Shown here piece by piece: positions 35,154 to 43,045 of a DNA stretch of 64,000 bases. The DNA lies in contig CAZMLC010000004.1 of NCBI GenBank assembly GCA_964567125.1, forward strand, positions 4,854 to 68,853, in the 5' to 3' direction. The notes below the pieces were generated by a model that worked only from the letters and a program-made list of their open reading frames with translations, ran no database searches and was not told the origin of the DNA. Source of the DNA: CAZMLC01 sp964567125 (GTDB lineage: Bacteria; Verrucomicrobiota; Kiritimatiellia; RFP12; UBA1067). Position 1 is the first letter of the stretch, and each line of letters opens with the position of its first letter. The position numbers and the translations under genes were made by a program.

Positions 35154-35888
35154 GTGCATCGGCATCTCGTCACATCCGCGGAACTGGCAGCCGATACGTG
35201 CGTGCTGGTCAAAGAGCAGGCACGGCACTTGCAGACTGTGCTGCGTATCCGCGCCGGTGATCGCGTCCAGCTCTTTGATGGTTGCGGCGCGACGCGCGTA
35301 GCCGAGGTCGACGCTGCGACGACCAAGAATCAACTTGTTTTGCGCGCCGTCGAACCAGTCGTGGCAGCCGCGAGGCCTGCCACGGCGGTAACGCTCTTCG
35401 TGTGCGTCAGCAAAGGCAAGCGCATGGACTGGACCGTTGAAAAAGCCGTCGAATTGGGCGTCGCGCGCATTGTGCCCGTGATTTCGGATCGGACGATTGT
35501 ACGGCTGGACCGCGAAGAGGGTGACCTCAAGGTTGAACGCTGGCAGCGCGTCGCGGAAGAGGCGGCGCGTCAGAGCAGCGCGGTCTGGTTGCCGGAAATC
35601 GTTACGCCTCAGACCGTGGCGGATGCCTTGGCCTTGGTTCGTGGATGTACGCCGACTTTTGTGGCAGCCCTGACGCCTGCCGCCATTCCGTTGCGTGAGG
35701 CGTTAGGGCGTTATGCCGCGCCGCAGCAAGCCGGATGGTTCGTGGGGCCTGAGGGTGATTTTACAGCCGATGAATTGCAGCAGGTAGTCGATGCCGACGC
35801 GATTCCGGTCAGCTTAGGCGCGCAGGTGCTGCGCGCGGAAACCGCCTGTATCTACGGCTTATGCGCCCTCAACTGCGCGTGGCTCTAG
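35154..35888 (+). CDS. rsmE: 16S rRNA m3U1498 methyltransferase
   Basis: A 244-residue SPOUT methyltransferase. The N-terminal PUA-like part has 'HLQTVLRIRAGDRVQLFDG'; the knot region has 'VSKGKRMDWTVEKAVELGV', 'RWQRVAEEAARQSSA' and 'FVGPEGDFTADE'. 'LGAQVLRAETA' is the RsmE C-terminal signature (LGxRILRxETA). The GTG start at 35154 fits family length. It converges on the radical SAM gene with a 30-bp overlap of the coding ends. Confidence 0.93.
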   Translation: MHRHLVTSAELAADTCVLVKEQARHLQTVLRIRAGDRVQLFDGCGATRVAEVDAATTKNQLVLRAVEPVVAAARPATAVTLFVCVSKGKRMDWTVEKAVELGVARIVPVISDRTIVRLDREEGDLKVERWQRVAEEAARQSSAVWLPEIVTPQTVADALALVRGCTPTFVAALTPAAIPLREALGRYAAPQQAGWFVGPEGDFTADELQQVVDADAIPVSLGAQVLRAETACIYGLCALNCAWL

Positions 35889-37247
35889 GGTGAAGAGAAA
35901 GGCCTTCACATAAGCTTCGAGCCGCGCTTTGCTGATGGCGTAGAGCCGGCCTTCCTGGCGATCGATAAACTCGGCCAGCGCGGTGTAGACACCGAAAAGA
36001 TCGCCTTGTGCTGCAGTGGACAAGGCTTCCGCAGCCTGAGGGAATTGACCGCGATTGTGCACCAGTTCCCAGCAGCGGGCAAAGCGTTGCAAGCCGGTGA
36101 GCGCGTCGAAATCAAGAACAGCGGAACTGAGCAGTTCGTACGGCGGTTCCGGGTTAAAGGTGAGACCCAGCTGCTGAGCCTCCGCGACAAAGCGCGTGCC
36201 AGGCAATCCCTTCAGCCAGTTGACCTGCACTTCTGGCGCATGGCCTAAGGTTTGCAGCCGATTAAATCCCGCGTGAAACGAGGCACGGTCTTCACCGGGA
36301 AGCCCGAAGATCAGATCCACGTGAACGATCGCCTGCGTCCGGTTTAGCAGGAAACGCACATTTTCTAACGTGGTTTCAAGGTCCGGGTTTCGTCCGATGG
36401 CCGCAGCTACGGACGGATTCAGCGTCTGAAGTCCGACCTCCAGATGGAGCGTTCGCGGAGGAAAGGCCGCCAGCCTGCGCGCGATCTCCGGGTGCAGATG
36501 ATCGGGGTTGATTTCAAAATGGAGGCAGGTGTCAGGGGTGACACGTTCCAGAAAAAAATCGAGGAGGGCGGCGGCGTGAGCAACCGGGGCGTTAAAGCTG
36601 CGGTCGAGAAACTTGAATTCGCGCACACCGCGTACCCAGAGGTCGTTGAAGGCCGGGAGCAGCGTGGCCAGCGGGATGAGTCGCAGGCCGGTATTGGCCG
36701 AGGTGCAGTAACCGCAGCCGTAGGGACAGCCGCGCGAGGATTCGACATAGACCGTGCGCTGCGCCAGATCCGTCTCGGTGTAGAGGTGATAGGGCAGCAC
36801 GAGACTTTCCGTCGGCATGACGTGGATCGTCCCGCGCGGCCAGCATGGCGCCGGCGCATTGTTCAGCGCGTGTTCGCAGAGCGTGCGGAGGGCGGCTTCG
36901 CCTTCGCCGAAAACAACGGCATCGAAGCGTGCGCAGGCCGGATCCTGCGGCGTCAATTCAGGGCCGCCTGCAAATTGCCGGATGTGCGGATGGGCATGGC
37001 GAAGGATGTGCGCGGTGGCCTCGATGACGCGACGGTTCCAGAGATAGACGGAGAAGGCGACGATTTTGGGGTGGTGTCGGGCGATCTGTTCGGCAAGCTG
37101 GATCGGGGTGATATCCAGATCGGTTTCCAGGAATGCCGCGGATTCCGCCAGCGGGCCGAGATTCGCCTTGAGCGTCCGGATCGAAAAGGAGGCGTGGCTG
37201 TAGCGGGCATTGACCGCGACAAAGAGGATGGAAACATCAAAAAACAT
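35859..37247 (-). CDS. B12-binding-type radical SAM protein
   Basis: 462 residues. The N-terminal half is a cobalamin-binding-like Rossmann domain ('FAGGPELTPQDP', 'VVFGEGEAALR'); no DxHxxG motif is obvious, so B12 binding is uncertain. The radical SAM core has the cluster motif 'CPYGCGYC' (CxxxCxxC), followed by 'HLEVGLQTLNPS' and 'FGLPGEDRASF'. A C-terminal domain of the DUF4080 kind follows. Such proteins methylate or otherwise modify unknown substrates. The ribosome site is weak; the ATG at 37247 is kept because family members start near it. Confidence 0.85.
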   Translation of the reverse strand: MFFDVSILFVAVNARYSHASFSIRTLKANLGPLAESAAFLETDLDITPIQLAEQIARHHPKIVAFSVYLWNRRVIEATAHILRHAHPHIRQFAGGPELTPQDPACARFDAVVFGEGEAALRTLCEHALNNAPAPCWPRGTIHVMPTESLVLPYHLYTETDLAQRTVYVESSRGCPYGCGYCTSANTGLRLIPLATLLPAFNDLWVRGVREFKFLDRSFNAPVAHAAALLDFFLERVTPDTCLHFEINPDHLHPEIARRLAAFPPRTLHLEVGLQTLNPSVAAAIGRNPDLETTLENVRFLLNRTQAIVHVDLIFGLPGEDRASFHAGFNRLQTLGHAPEVQVNWLKGLPGTRFVAEAQQLGLTFNPEPPYELLSSAVLDFDALTGLQRFARCWELVHNRGQFPQAAEALSTAAQGDLFGVYTALAEFIDRQEGRLYAISKARLEAYVKAFLFTLEPRAVEGA

Positions 37248-37269
37248 AGGGAAAATAATAAAACAACTG

Positions 37270-37299
37270 TTGGCTGAAGTAAATCAAATGTAGTATACT
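37270..37299 (+). promoter_or_regulatory. Candidate hexokinase promoter
   Basis: TTGGCT (37270-37275) and TATACT (37294-37299) are 18 bp apart, and the predicted leader is about 25-30 nt. It lies in the AT-rich 84-bp divergent spacer between the radical SAM gene and the hexokinase gene. Confidence 0.5.
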
Positions 37300-37331
37300 T
37301 TTATCTTTAGATTGGACTTTAGGAAGGACGC

Positions 37332-38627
37332 GTGAGCAGCATGACCACATCTGAGTTTTTAAAGCAAAACGGACTTGATCTGGAGCGGATTGACCGGGCG
37401 GCGATTCTGAAGGCATTTGCCGAGGAGATGGAGGCCGGACTTGCCGGCAAACCATCGTCGCTGATGATGATTCCCTCGTTCATTTCGATTGATAAGCCAG
37501 TGAAGACCGGGACGCCGGTCGTGGTCCTCGATGCCGGCGGTACGAATTTGCGCACTGCCGTGGTTTCGATCGGAGCCGATGGCCGCGCCGCGTTGGGCGA
37601 ATTCCGCAAGCAGGCGATGCCGGGCACGACCTCCGCGTTGAGTCTCACGGCCTTTTTCGAAGCGTTTGCCGAATTCGTTGCGCCCGTGATGGATGCGACG
37701 AAGAATATCGGCTTCTGTTTTTCCTATCCGGCGGAAGTGATGCCAGATTGCGATGCGCGGCTGATCCGCTGGAGCAAGCAGATTCAGGTGCCGGAAGCGG
37801 TTGGACAATTGATTGGCGCGGGGTTAAAGGCGCATCTTGCCAAGCGGGGCTTTTCACCGCGCATTACGATTTTAAACGACACGGTCGCCACGCTGCTGGC
37901 GGGCAAGAGCGCGGGCGTGGCACGCGCCTATTCCGCGTATGTGGGCTTCATTCTCGGCACGGGAACTAACACGGCCTACGTGGAACAGAACGCGCGCATC
38001 ACGAAGCGGAGCGATCTCGATCCCGCGGGTTCCATGGTCATCAACGTGGAGTCAGGGGCTTTCCGCAGAATTGAGCAGTCGGTCTTTGACCGGGTGATGG
38101 ATGCGGCCACGAATGACCCCGGCCACTACACGTTTGAGAAAATGATCTCCGGGGCGTATCTGGGGACATTGGGATTCGTGGTGCTCAAGGAGGCGATCAA
38201 GGCCGGGTTCTTCTCTGCTGCGGCGCAGCAGGCGATTGTGAGCTGGAGCACGCTTTCAAACAAGCATCTGGATGATTTTTGCGGCGGCAAGCCGACTGCG
38301 GATAACCCCTTTCTCGCGGGCGCCTTTACGGCAGAGGATCATGCTCTGGTGCGCGCCTTGTGCACACCGGTCTATGCGCGTTCGGCGATACTCACGGCGA
38401 TCAATCTGGCCTCCGCGATTCTGAAGACGGGCGCAGGGCACGATCCTGCGCGTCCGGTTTGTGTCAACGTGGATGGTTCGACCTACTATCGGACGTTGAG
38501 CGCTGATTTCCAGGCGCTGGTTCAGCGGGAACTGGCTGCGTTGTTGAAGCCCTACGGCGTCGCCTATGAGCTGGTGAAGATCGACGATTCACCGGTGATC
38601 GGCGCGGCGGTGGCTGGGTTGATGTAA
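37332..38627 (+). CDS. Hexokinase, eukaryote-type family
   Basis: 431 residues of the classic hexokinase family, not the bacterial ROK or Glk type. Phosphate-1 loop 'VVVLDAGGTNLRTAVV', sugar-binding 'FCFSYPAEV', catalytic Asp in 'ITILNDTVATLLAGKS' and 'GFILGTGTNTAYVE' are visible. It phosphorylates glucose or related hexoses with ATP. The GTG at 37332 has AGGAAGG upstream; an ATG at 37341 is an alternative. Homologues occur in Bacteroides, Treponema and other PVC bacteria. Confidence 0.93.
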   Translation: MSSMTTSEFLKQNGLDLERIDRAAILKAFAEEMEAGLAGKPSSLMMIPSFISIDKPVKTGTPVVVLDAGGTNLRTAVVSIGADGRAALGEFRKQAMPGTTSALSLTAFFEAFAEFVAPVMDATKNIGFCFSYPAEVMPDCDARLIRWSKQIQVPEAVGQLIGAGLKAHLAKRGFSPRITILNDTVATLLAGKSAGVARAYSAYVGFILGTGTNTAYVEQNARITKRSDLDPAGSMVINVESGAFRRIEQSVFDRVMDAATNDPGHYTFEKMISGAYLGTLGFVVLKEAIKAGFFSAAAQQAIVSWSTLSNKHLDDFCGGKPTADNPFLAGAFTAEDHALVRALCTPVYARSAILTAINLASAILKTGAGHDPARPVCVNVDGSTYYRTLSADFQALVQRELAALLKPYGVAYELVKIDDSPVIGAAVAGLM

Positions 38628-38685
38628 AAGCCGGAGTAAATCCATTTCGAAGGGCGTAAGCTGATTAGGAGAGGCAAGGCGAATT

Positions 38686-39270
38686 ATGACACACGACTTA
38701 CAACAATTGTTGGAAAAGATTAATTCGGAAGGCGTTGAGAAGGCCAAGGCAGAGGCAGCGGCGATCTTAGCGCAAGCGACGCGTGAGGCGCAGACCATCG
38801 TAACGGATGCCAAACGAAATGCGGAGCAGATGCTGGCCACGGCGCAGCAGGAGGCTGCCGCATTCGAACGGCGTGCGGAAGAGACGATTCGCCAATCCGC
38901 GCGCGATACGGTTTTGACGGTTGAAAAGTCGGTCGGGGCGCTGCTGACCGCCGTATTGCAGAAGGATGTGAATACCGCGATGGGCGATGCAGCGATCGTT
39001 GCGCAGTTAGCGGTGGAGGCGGTGCGCGCCTACATCGGCGGCGGCGCGCTGGAGGTGGCGGCTACCACGAAAATGGTTGATGCCATTCGCGCGGCAATTG
39101 CAGCCTCTGCGCTTCAGGGCGTCACGGTGGTGACGGATGAGACCGCAGGCACGGGCTTTAAGGTGCTTCTGGCCGGCGGGCGTATTGAACACAATTTTAC
39201 CGGCAAGGCGGTTGCCGATGCACTGTCCAAGCATTTGCGTCCGCGGTTAGCTGCATTGGTCAAGGAATAA
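38686..39270 (+). CDS. atpE: V/A-type ATP synthase subunit E
   Basis: 194 residues: a long Ala/Glu-rich coiled coil ('ILAQATREAQTIVTDAKRNA') and a C-terminal globular part ('VTVVTDETAGTGFKVLLAGG'). It forms the peripheral stalk of the rotary ATPase. AGGAGAGG precedes the ATG. It is the first gene of an E-DUF2764-A series. Confidence 0.92.
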   Translation: MTHDLQQLLEKINSEGVEKAKAEAAAILAQATREAQTIVTDAKRNAEQMLATAQQEAAAFERRAEETIRQSARDTVLTVEKSVGALLTAVLQKDVNTAMGDAAIVAQLAVEAVRAYIGGGALEVAATTKMVDAIRAAIAASALQGVTVVTDETAGTGFKVLLAGGRIEHNFTGKAVADALSKHLRPRLAALVKE

Positions 39271-39271
39271 C

Positions 39272-39787
39272 ATGAGCACCTATTACCTCATCGCGTCCTT
39301 GCCGCCGCTGAGTGTGGAGCAGAAGACTCCGCTTTCGGTGGAGACCTTTCTGCACGCGTGCGAGGAGCAGTTGGCCGCGCACGATGCAACGGCTGCGCGT
39401 GCGCTGATGACGCAGGAAGCCTCGCTGCATCCCTTCGTGGTTGCGTGGCGGGACAAGGAGACGATTTTGCGCAATGCGGTGGCGCAGCAGCGTGCCCGGG
39501 AGCGCGGTGTTGAATCCGCGCGCTGGCTACGTGCAACCGAGGGGTGCGACCTGATGATTGAACGTCAGGTCGAGGAGGCTTTCCAACAGACCGATCCGCT
39601 GCGCATTGAACGTGCGCTGGATGCGATTCGCTGGCGCGTAGCCGAGGAGCTTGCTGGCGTGGATCCGCTGGCGGTCGGTGTTGTTTTAGCGTATGCCATT
39701 AAACTGGGGATTGTGATGCGGTGGAATGCATTGCAGGCCGACCAAGGAATGGCTGTCTTTGAACGATTGACGGAATTAGCGAAATAG
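39272..39787 (+). CDS. DUF2764 family protein of the V-ATPase operon
   Basis: The 171-residue product begins 'MSTYYLIASLPPLSVEQKTP', typical of DUF2764, and is mostly helical. Genes of this family sit between the E and A subunit genes in V-ATPase operons of Chlamydia, Bacteroidetes and Spirochaetes. It may stand in for subunit C or a stalk part, but this is not shown. It starts one base after the atpE stop. Confidence 0.87.
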   Translation: MSTYYLIASLPPLSVEQKTPLSVETFLHACEEQLAAHDATAARALMTQEASLHPFVVAWRDKETILRNAVAQQRARERGVESARWLRATEGCDLMIERQVEEAFQQTDPLRIERALDAIRWRVAEELAGVDPLAVGVVLAYAIKLGIVMRWNALQADQGMAVFERLTELAK

Positions 39788-39799
39788 AGAGCGCAGCTT

Positions 39800-40981
39800 A
39801 TGACAACTGGAAAAATAGTCGGTGTAAATGGCAACATGATCACGGTCGCCTTCGAAGGCGCTGTCGCGCAGAATGAAGTCGGGTATGCCTGTTTGAAGCA
39901 GACTTCAGGTTCGGAACAGCGGTTGATGAGCGAGATCGTGCGTATCCGTGGCCGCGTTGCAGACATGCAGGTTTTTGAAGATACGCGCGATCTGTGCGTG
40001 GGCGATCGCGTGGAGTTTTCCGGCGATCTTTTGGCGGCTGAGCTGGGACCTGGCTTGTTGCGTCAGATTTATGATGGGCTGCAGAACCCGTTNNNNNNNN
40101 NNNNNNNNNNNNNNNNNNNNNNNNNNNNNNNNNNNNNNNNNNNNNNNNNNNNNNNNNNNNNNNNNNNNNNNNNNNNNNNNNNNNNNNNNNNNGCGGTGAC
40201 GTTGGCCAGTTATTATCGCCAGATGGGGTTGCACGTGCTTTTGCTGGCGGATTCGACCTCGCGGTGGGCGCAGGCCTTGCGCGAATTGTCCGGCCGCTTG
40301 GAAGAGATTCCGGGTGATGAGGCTTTTCCTGCATATCTCGAATCGCTGATTGCGAACTTTTACGAGCGTGCCGGTATTGTGCGACTGAAAGACGGATCTG
40401 TGGGATCGGTCACGATTGGCGGTACGGTTTCGCCGGCAGGCGGTAACTTCGACGAACCTGTGACGCAGGCGACATTGAAGGTCGTGGGCGCGTTTCACGG
40501 GCTTTCACGCGCGCGTTCGGATGCGCGCCGTTACCCGGCCATCGATCCGCTGGAAAGCTGGAGCAAATACAAGAGCGTGATCGAGAAGGATCGCGTGGAA
40601 CGCTTGCGCAAGATTTTGCAGGCCGGTAACAACGTGGCGCAGATGATGAAGGTCGTGGGCGAAGAGGGCACCAGCAATAAGGACTTTATCATCTATCTGA
40701 AAGCGGAATTGCTGGATGCGGTGTATCTGCAGCAGGACGCCTTCAACGATGCCGATGCGGCAACGCCGGCGGAGCGTCAGCGCGATATGTTCAGTGTGGT
40801 CGAGACGGGCATGATGACCGACTACAATTTTGAGGAGAAATCGGTCGCGCGCAAATTTTTCCAAAGCGTGACGCAGGCGTTTATTGACTGGAACCTGACG
40901 GACGTGAAATCGTCTGATTTCATGCCGCGCCGCGAGGCCATTCTAAAGATGATCAAGGATGTTGCGGAAGGTGTTGCATAA
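39800..40981 (+). CDS. atpA: V/A-type ATP synthase catalytic subunit A, interrupted by a sequence gap
   Basis: The N-terminal 97 residues ('GKIVGVNGNMITVAFEGAV') and the C-terminal 262 residues ('LLLADSTSRWAQALRELSGR') are clearly subunit A. Between them are 100 N. Family members have about 580-600 residues, so roughly 230 residues are missing, including the P-loop; the true gap must be near 700 bases, not 100. The frame agreeing across the N run is therefore not evidence. No subunit B, D, I or K gene follows. Confidence 0.93.
   Translation: MTTGKIVGVNGNMITVAFEGAVAQNEVGYACLKQTSGSEQRLMSEIVRIRGRVADMQVFEDTRDLCVGDRVEFSGDLLAAELGPGLLRQIYDGLQNPXXXXXXXXXXXXXXXXXXXXXXXXXXXXXXXXXXAVTLASYYRQMGLHVLLLADSTSRWAQALRELSGRLEEIPGDEAFPAYLESLIANFYERAGIVRLKDGSVGSVTIGGTVSPAGGNFDEPVTQATLKVVGAFHGLSRARSDARRYPAIDPLESWSKYKSVIEKDRVERLRKILQAGNNVAQMMKVVGEEGTSNKDFIIYLKAELLDAVYLQQDAFNDADAATPAERQRDMFSVVETGMMTDYNFEEKSVARKFFQSVTQAFIDWNLTDVKSSDFMPRREAILKMIKDVAEGVA
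40093..40192. other. Assembly gap (100 N) inside atpA
   Basis: Exactly 100 N, a conventional placeholder of unknown length. By comparison with full-length subunit A it hides about 700 bases. Confidence 0.97.
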
Positions 40982-41062
40982 CGTGTCGCGTTGGACGGAA
41001 AATGCCGCGTGCGCACGGTTTGTGCATGACTAAGGGATAGGGTTCGAGGAGCGTAGCAGGAT

Positions 41063-41821
41063 ATGAAGACGAGTACAGGATTCTTGATTGGTGGTATTTT
41101 TTGCGCGCTTGCAGGCGCAGGCCTTGAGTATGCGCGCAACCAGTTCGTTGTGATTCCTGGGCTACTCGCCCGCATTGCGGCTGAACAGGAAGGACCGAAT
41201 GAGCATGAATCGCCTCGCGTCGTGCGCGTGATTGATGAGTCCGCGCAAAATGAAGTTGTTCTGCTGAAAAAGCGCATTGAAGATTTAGAGGCGCAAGCGC
41301 GCGCGGAAGAGCAGAGCGTCGTTTTGCCCTCTGCGCCCGCATCGGGCGGACCTGTTCAGGTCGCTGAAGAGCAACGGCCGCCGCGGACCAATCAAGTCTC
41401 CCGTTTCCGTTCACAGATTACGCCTGAGCAACGCGAAGAGCGCCGCCTTTTTATGGAACAGACCATGGCCGCGCACTACAGTTTTCTTGAAAACGTGGAC
41501 CAGAAAAACATGGATCAGGCGCAACGTGAGAACCACGCCAAGTTGCTCGAAAAAGTTGCGCAGATGAACGAGTTGCGCAACGCGTTGGAGGCCAGTAACG
41601 AACGTCCCAGTCCTGAGACGATCCAGCTGCTGCGTGAAACGGGCGGTGAGTTGCGCGAGCTGTACGCTGCGGAACGGCAATATATGTTACAATCGCTGGG
41701 TCGCTCAACAGGATTAAACAGCGAGCAGTCCGCAGCCTTTGCGGAACAGATCCAGCAGATTTACCAAAACACAGGTAGCATGCCGCATTTCATGGGTGGT
41801 GGTCGCGGCGGACGTCACTGA
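41063..41821 (+). CDS. Unknown membrane-anchored coiled-coil protein
   Basis: 252 residues, not recognised. One N-terminal hydrophobic segment ('FLIGGIFCALAGAGLEYA') is followed by a charged, Glu/Gln/Arg-rich stretch likely to form a coiled coil. The segment 'FRSQITPEQREERRLFMEQTM' resembles heavy-metal-resistance/Spy-like periplasmic helical repeats. It ends in Gly/Arg ('HFMGGGRGGRH'). GAGGAG lies before the ATG. It sits where atpB would be expected and ends 22 bp from the convergent ftsZ. An envelope role is likely from topology only. Confidence 0.75.
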   Translation: MKTSTGFLIGGIFCALAGAGLEYARNQFVVIPGLLARIAAEQEGPNEHESPRVVRVIDESAQNEVVLLKKRIEDLEAQARAEEQSVVLPSAPASGGPVQVAEEQRPPRTNQVSRFRSQITPEQREERRLFMEQTMAAHYSFLENVDQKNMDQAQRENHAKLLEKVAQMNELRNALEASNERPSPETIQLLRETGGELRELYAAERQYMLQSLGRSTGLNSEQSAAFAEQIQQIYQNTGSMPHFMGGGRGGRH

Positions 41822-41843
41822 GAAGCCGCGCCGCGCAACGCGG

Positions 41844-43043
41844 TTAACGCTCCAGGATAATATCACGGCGCTGATAGGTCGGAATATCGAGGTCCTGTCC
41901 ATTCCAGAGCGTCGGGTCCACGTTGTGGAATCGTCCGCGTCCCTTATCGATGGACGCAAGCTTGCCAGCCCTACTTGATGCCTTACTCCGCTTACCTGTT
42001 ACAGGAATTGCAATATCAGCCAAGGGCGGCTCAATGCCTGTGCTGATCTCATGCAGTGTCGGGATTTGCTGGGGAGCAGCGGCTGTCTGCATGGGCATTG
42101 CATTCTCAAATGCGAAGATGACCACGGAGATTTTTCCCTGAAGCTGGTTGTCAAGAACCGTACCCAATTCGATGTGCGTCGTCTTTTTGCAGAGCGACGA
42201 GATCGCGGTCATGATGGAGTCGATCTCTTTCAAGCGCAGATCATCGCCCGCCAGGATACCGACCAGCACGGTCTTGGCTTTGCCGAGAATATCGCCGGAA
42301 CGCAGGACTTTGCTGGCCTTGAGTCGCAACGAGAGATCCATCATGCGCACGTGGCCTGTATCTTCGAAGCTGGCAAAGTGGCTGATACCGCCATGGCGCA
42401 CCATCATGTTCAGCCGCGAACTGTCCAGACTGATGTAACCGGGCTGCGCAACCAGACGGAAGAGCAGCGTGAGCCCATCAGCCAGAAAGGTATTGGCCTG
42501 GACAATGGCGGTCGAGAGTGGCTCATTGAGCAAGGACGCATACAGCGTGTCGAGCGGTAAAGTCACCAGTGCGTCGGCATACTCTTCAATCATGGGCACG
42601 GTGCGTTCTGCAGTTTGCTGGCGCGAAGCGCCTTCCATCTTAAACGGAAGCGTGATGACGCAGCAGGTCGCGATGCCGAGACTGTGCAGATGTTTGACGA
42701 CATCCGCAACCGCGCCGCTGCCTGTGCCTGACCCCAAGCAGGCCAACAGCATGACGGTGCGGACCCCTTGCAGATGAGGCGTGAGCGTTTCAATATCGTC
42801 TTGAATAGCCATGCGGCCTTTGATGCAGTCTCCGCCGGTTCCGCGACCTGCCAGCCGCGTTCCGCCAAGGAGCAGGGTGGGAATACCCTTTTCAGCGATA
42901 TAGGCGAGCGCAGAGGCGTCGGTGTCGATGCACAATGCGCGCAGGGGCAGTTGGTCATTTTGGACGATGTCCGCAACGATCATCGAGGCACCTCCGCCGA
43001 TGCCGAGAAGAAGAATGTCCGAAGGTTGGGGCTGTGTGGGCAT
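41844..43043 (-). CDS. ftsZ: Divergent cell division protein FtsZ
   Basis: 399 residues align with FtsZ throughout: 'LLLGIGGGASMIV', 'CIDTDASAL', tubulin signature at 104-110 reading GSGTGSG (normally GGGTGTG), 'ITLPFKMEG' and a C-terminal FtsA-binding-like 'LDIPTYQRRD'. The catalytic T7 loop is altered: 'PGYISLDSSRLN' has Ser205 for the usual Asn and Arg210 for the catalytic Asp (E. coli Asp212), while Asp207 (E. coli Asp209) is kept. GTP binding looks possible, but hydrolysis should be poor. It is the last gene of the division cluster, right after ftsA. Confidence 0.88.
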   Translation of the reverse strand: MPTQPQPSDILLLGIGGGASMIVADIVQNDQLPLRALCIDTDASALAYIAEKGIPTLLLGGTRLAGRGTGGDCIKGRMAIQDDIETLTPHLQGVRTVMLLACLGSGTGSGAVADVVKHLHSLGIATCCVITLPFKMEGASRQQTAERTVPMIEEYADALVTLPLDTLYASLLNEPLSTAIVQANTFLADGLTLLFRLVAQPGYISLDSSRLNMMVRHGGISHFASFEDTGHVRMMDLSLRLKASKVLRSGDILGKAKTVLVGILAGDDLRLKEIDSIMTAISSLCKKTTHIELGTVLDNQLQGKISVVIFAFENAMPMQTAAAPQQIPTLHEISTGIEPPLADIAIPVTGKRSKASSRAGKLASIDKGRGRFHNVDPTLWNGQDLDIPTYQRRDIILER

Positions 43044-43045
43044 GG

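Noticed and set aside
39800..40981. A 393-residue natural short form of V-ATPase subunit A
   Set aside because: The apparent length comes from a 100-N placeholder; the P-loop region present in all family members is missing only because of the gap.
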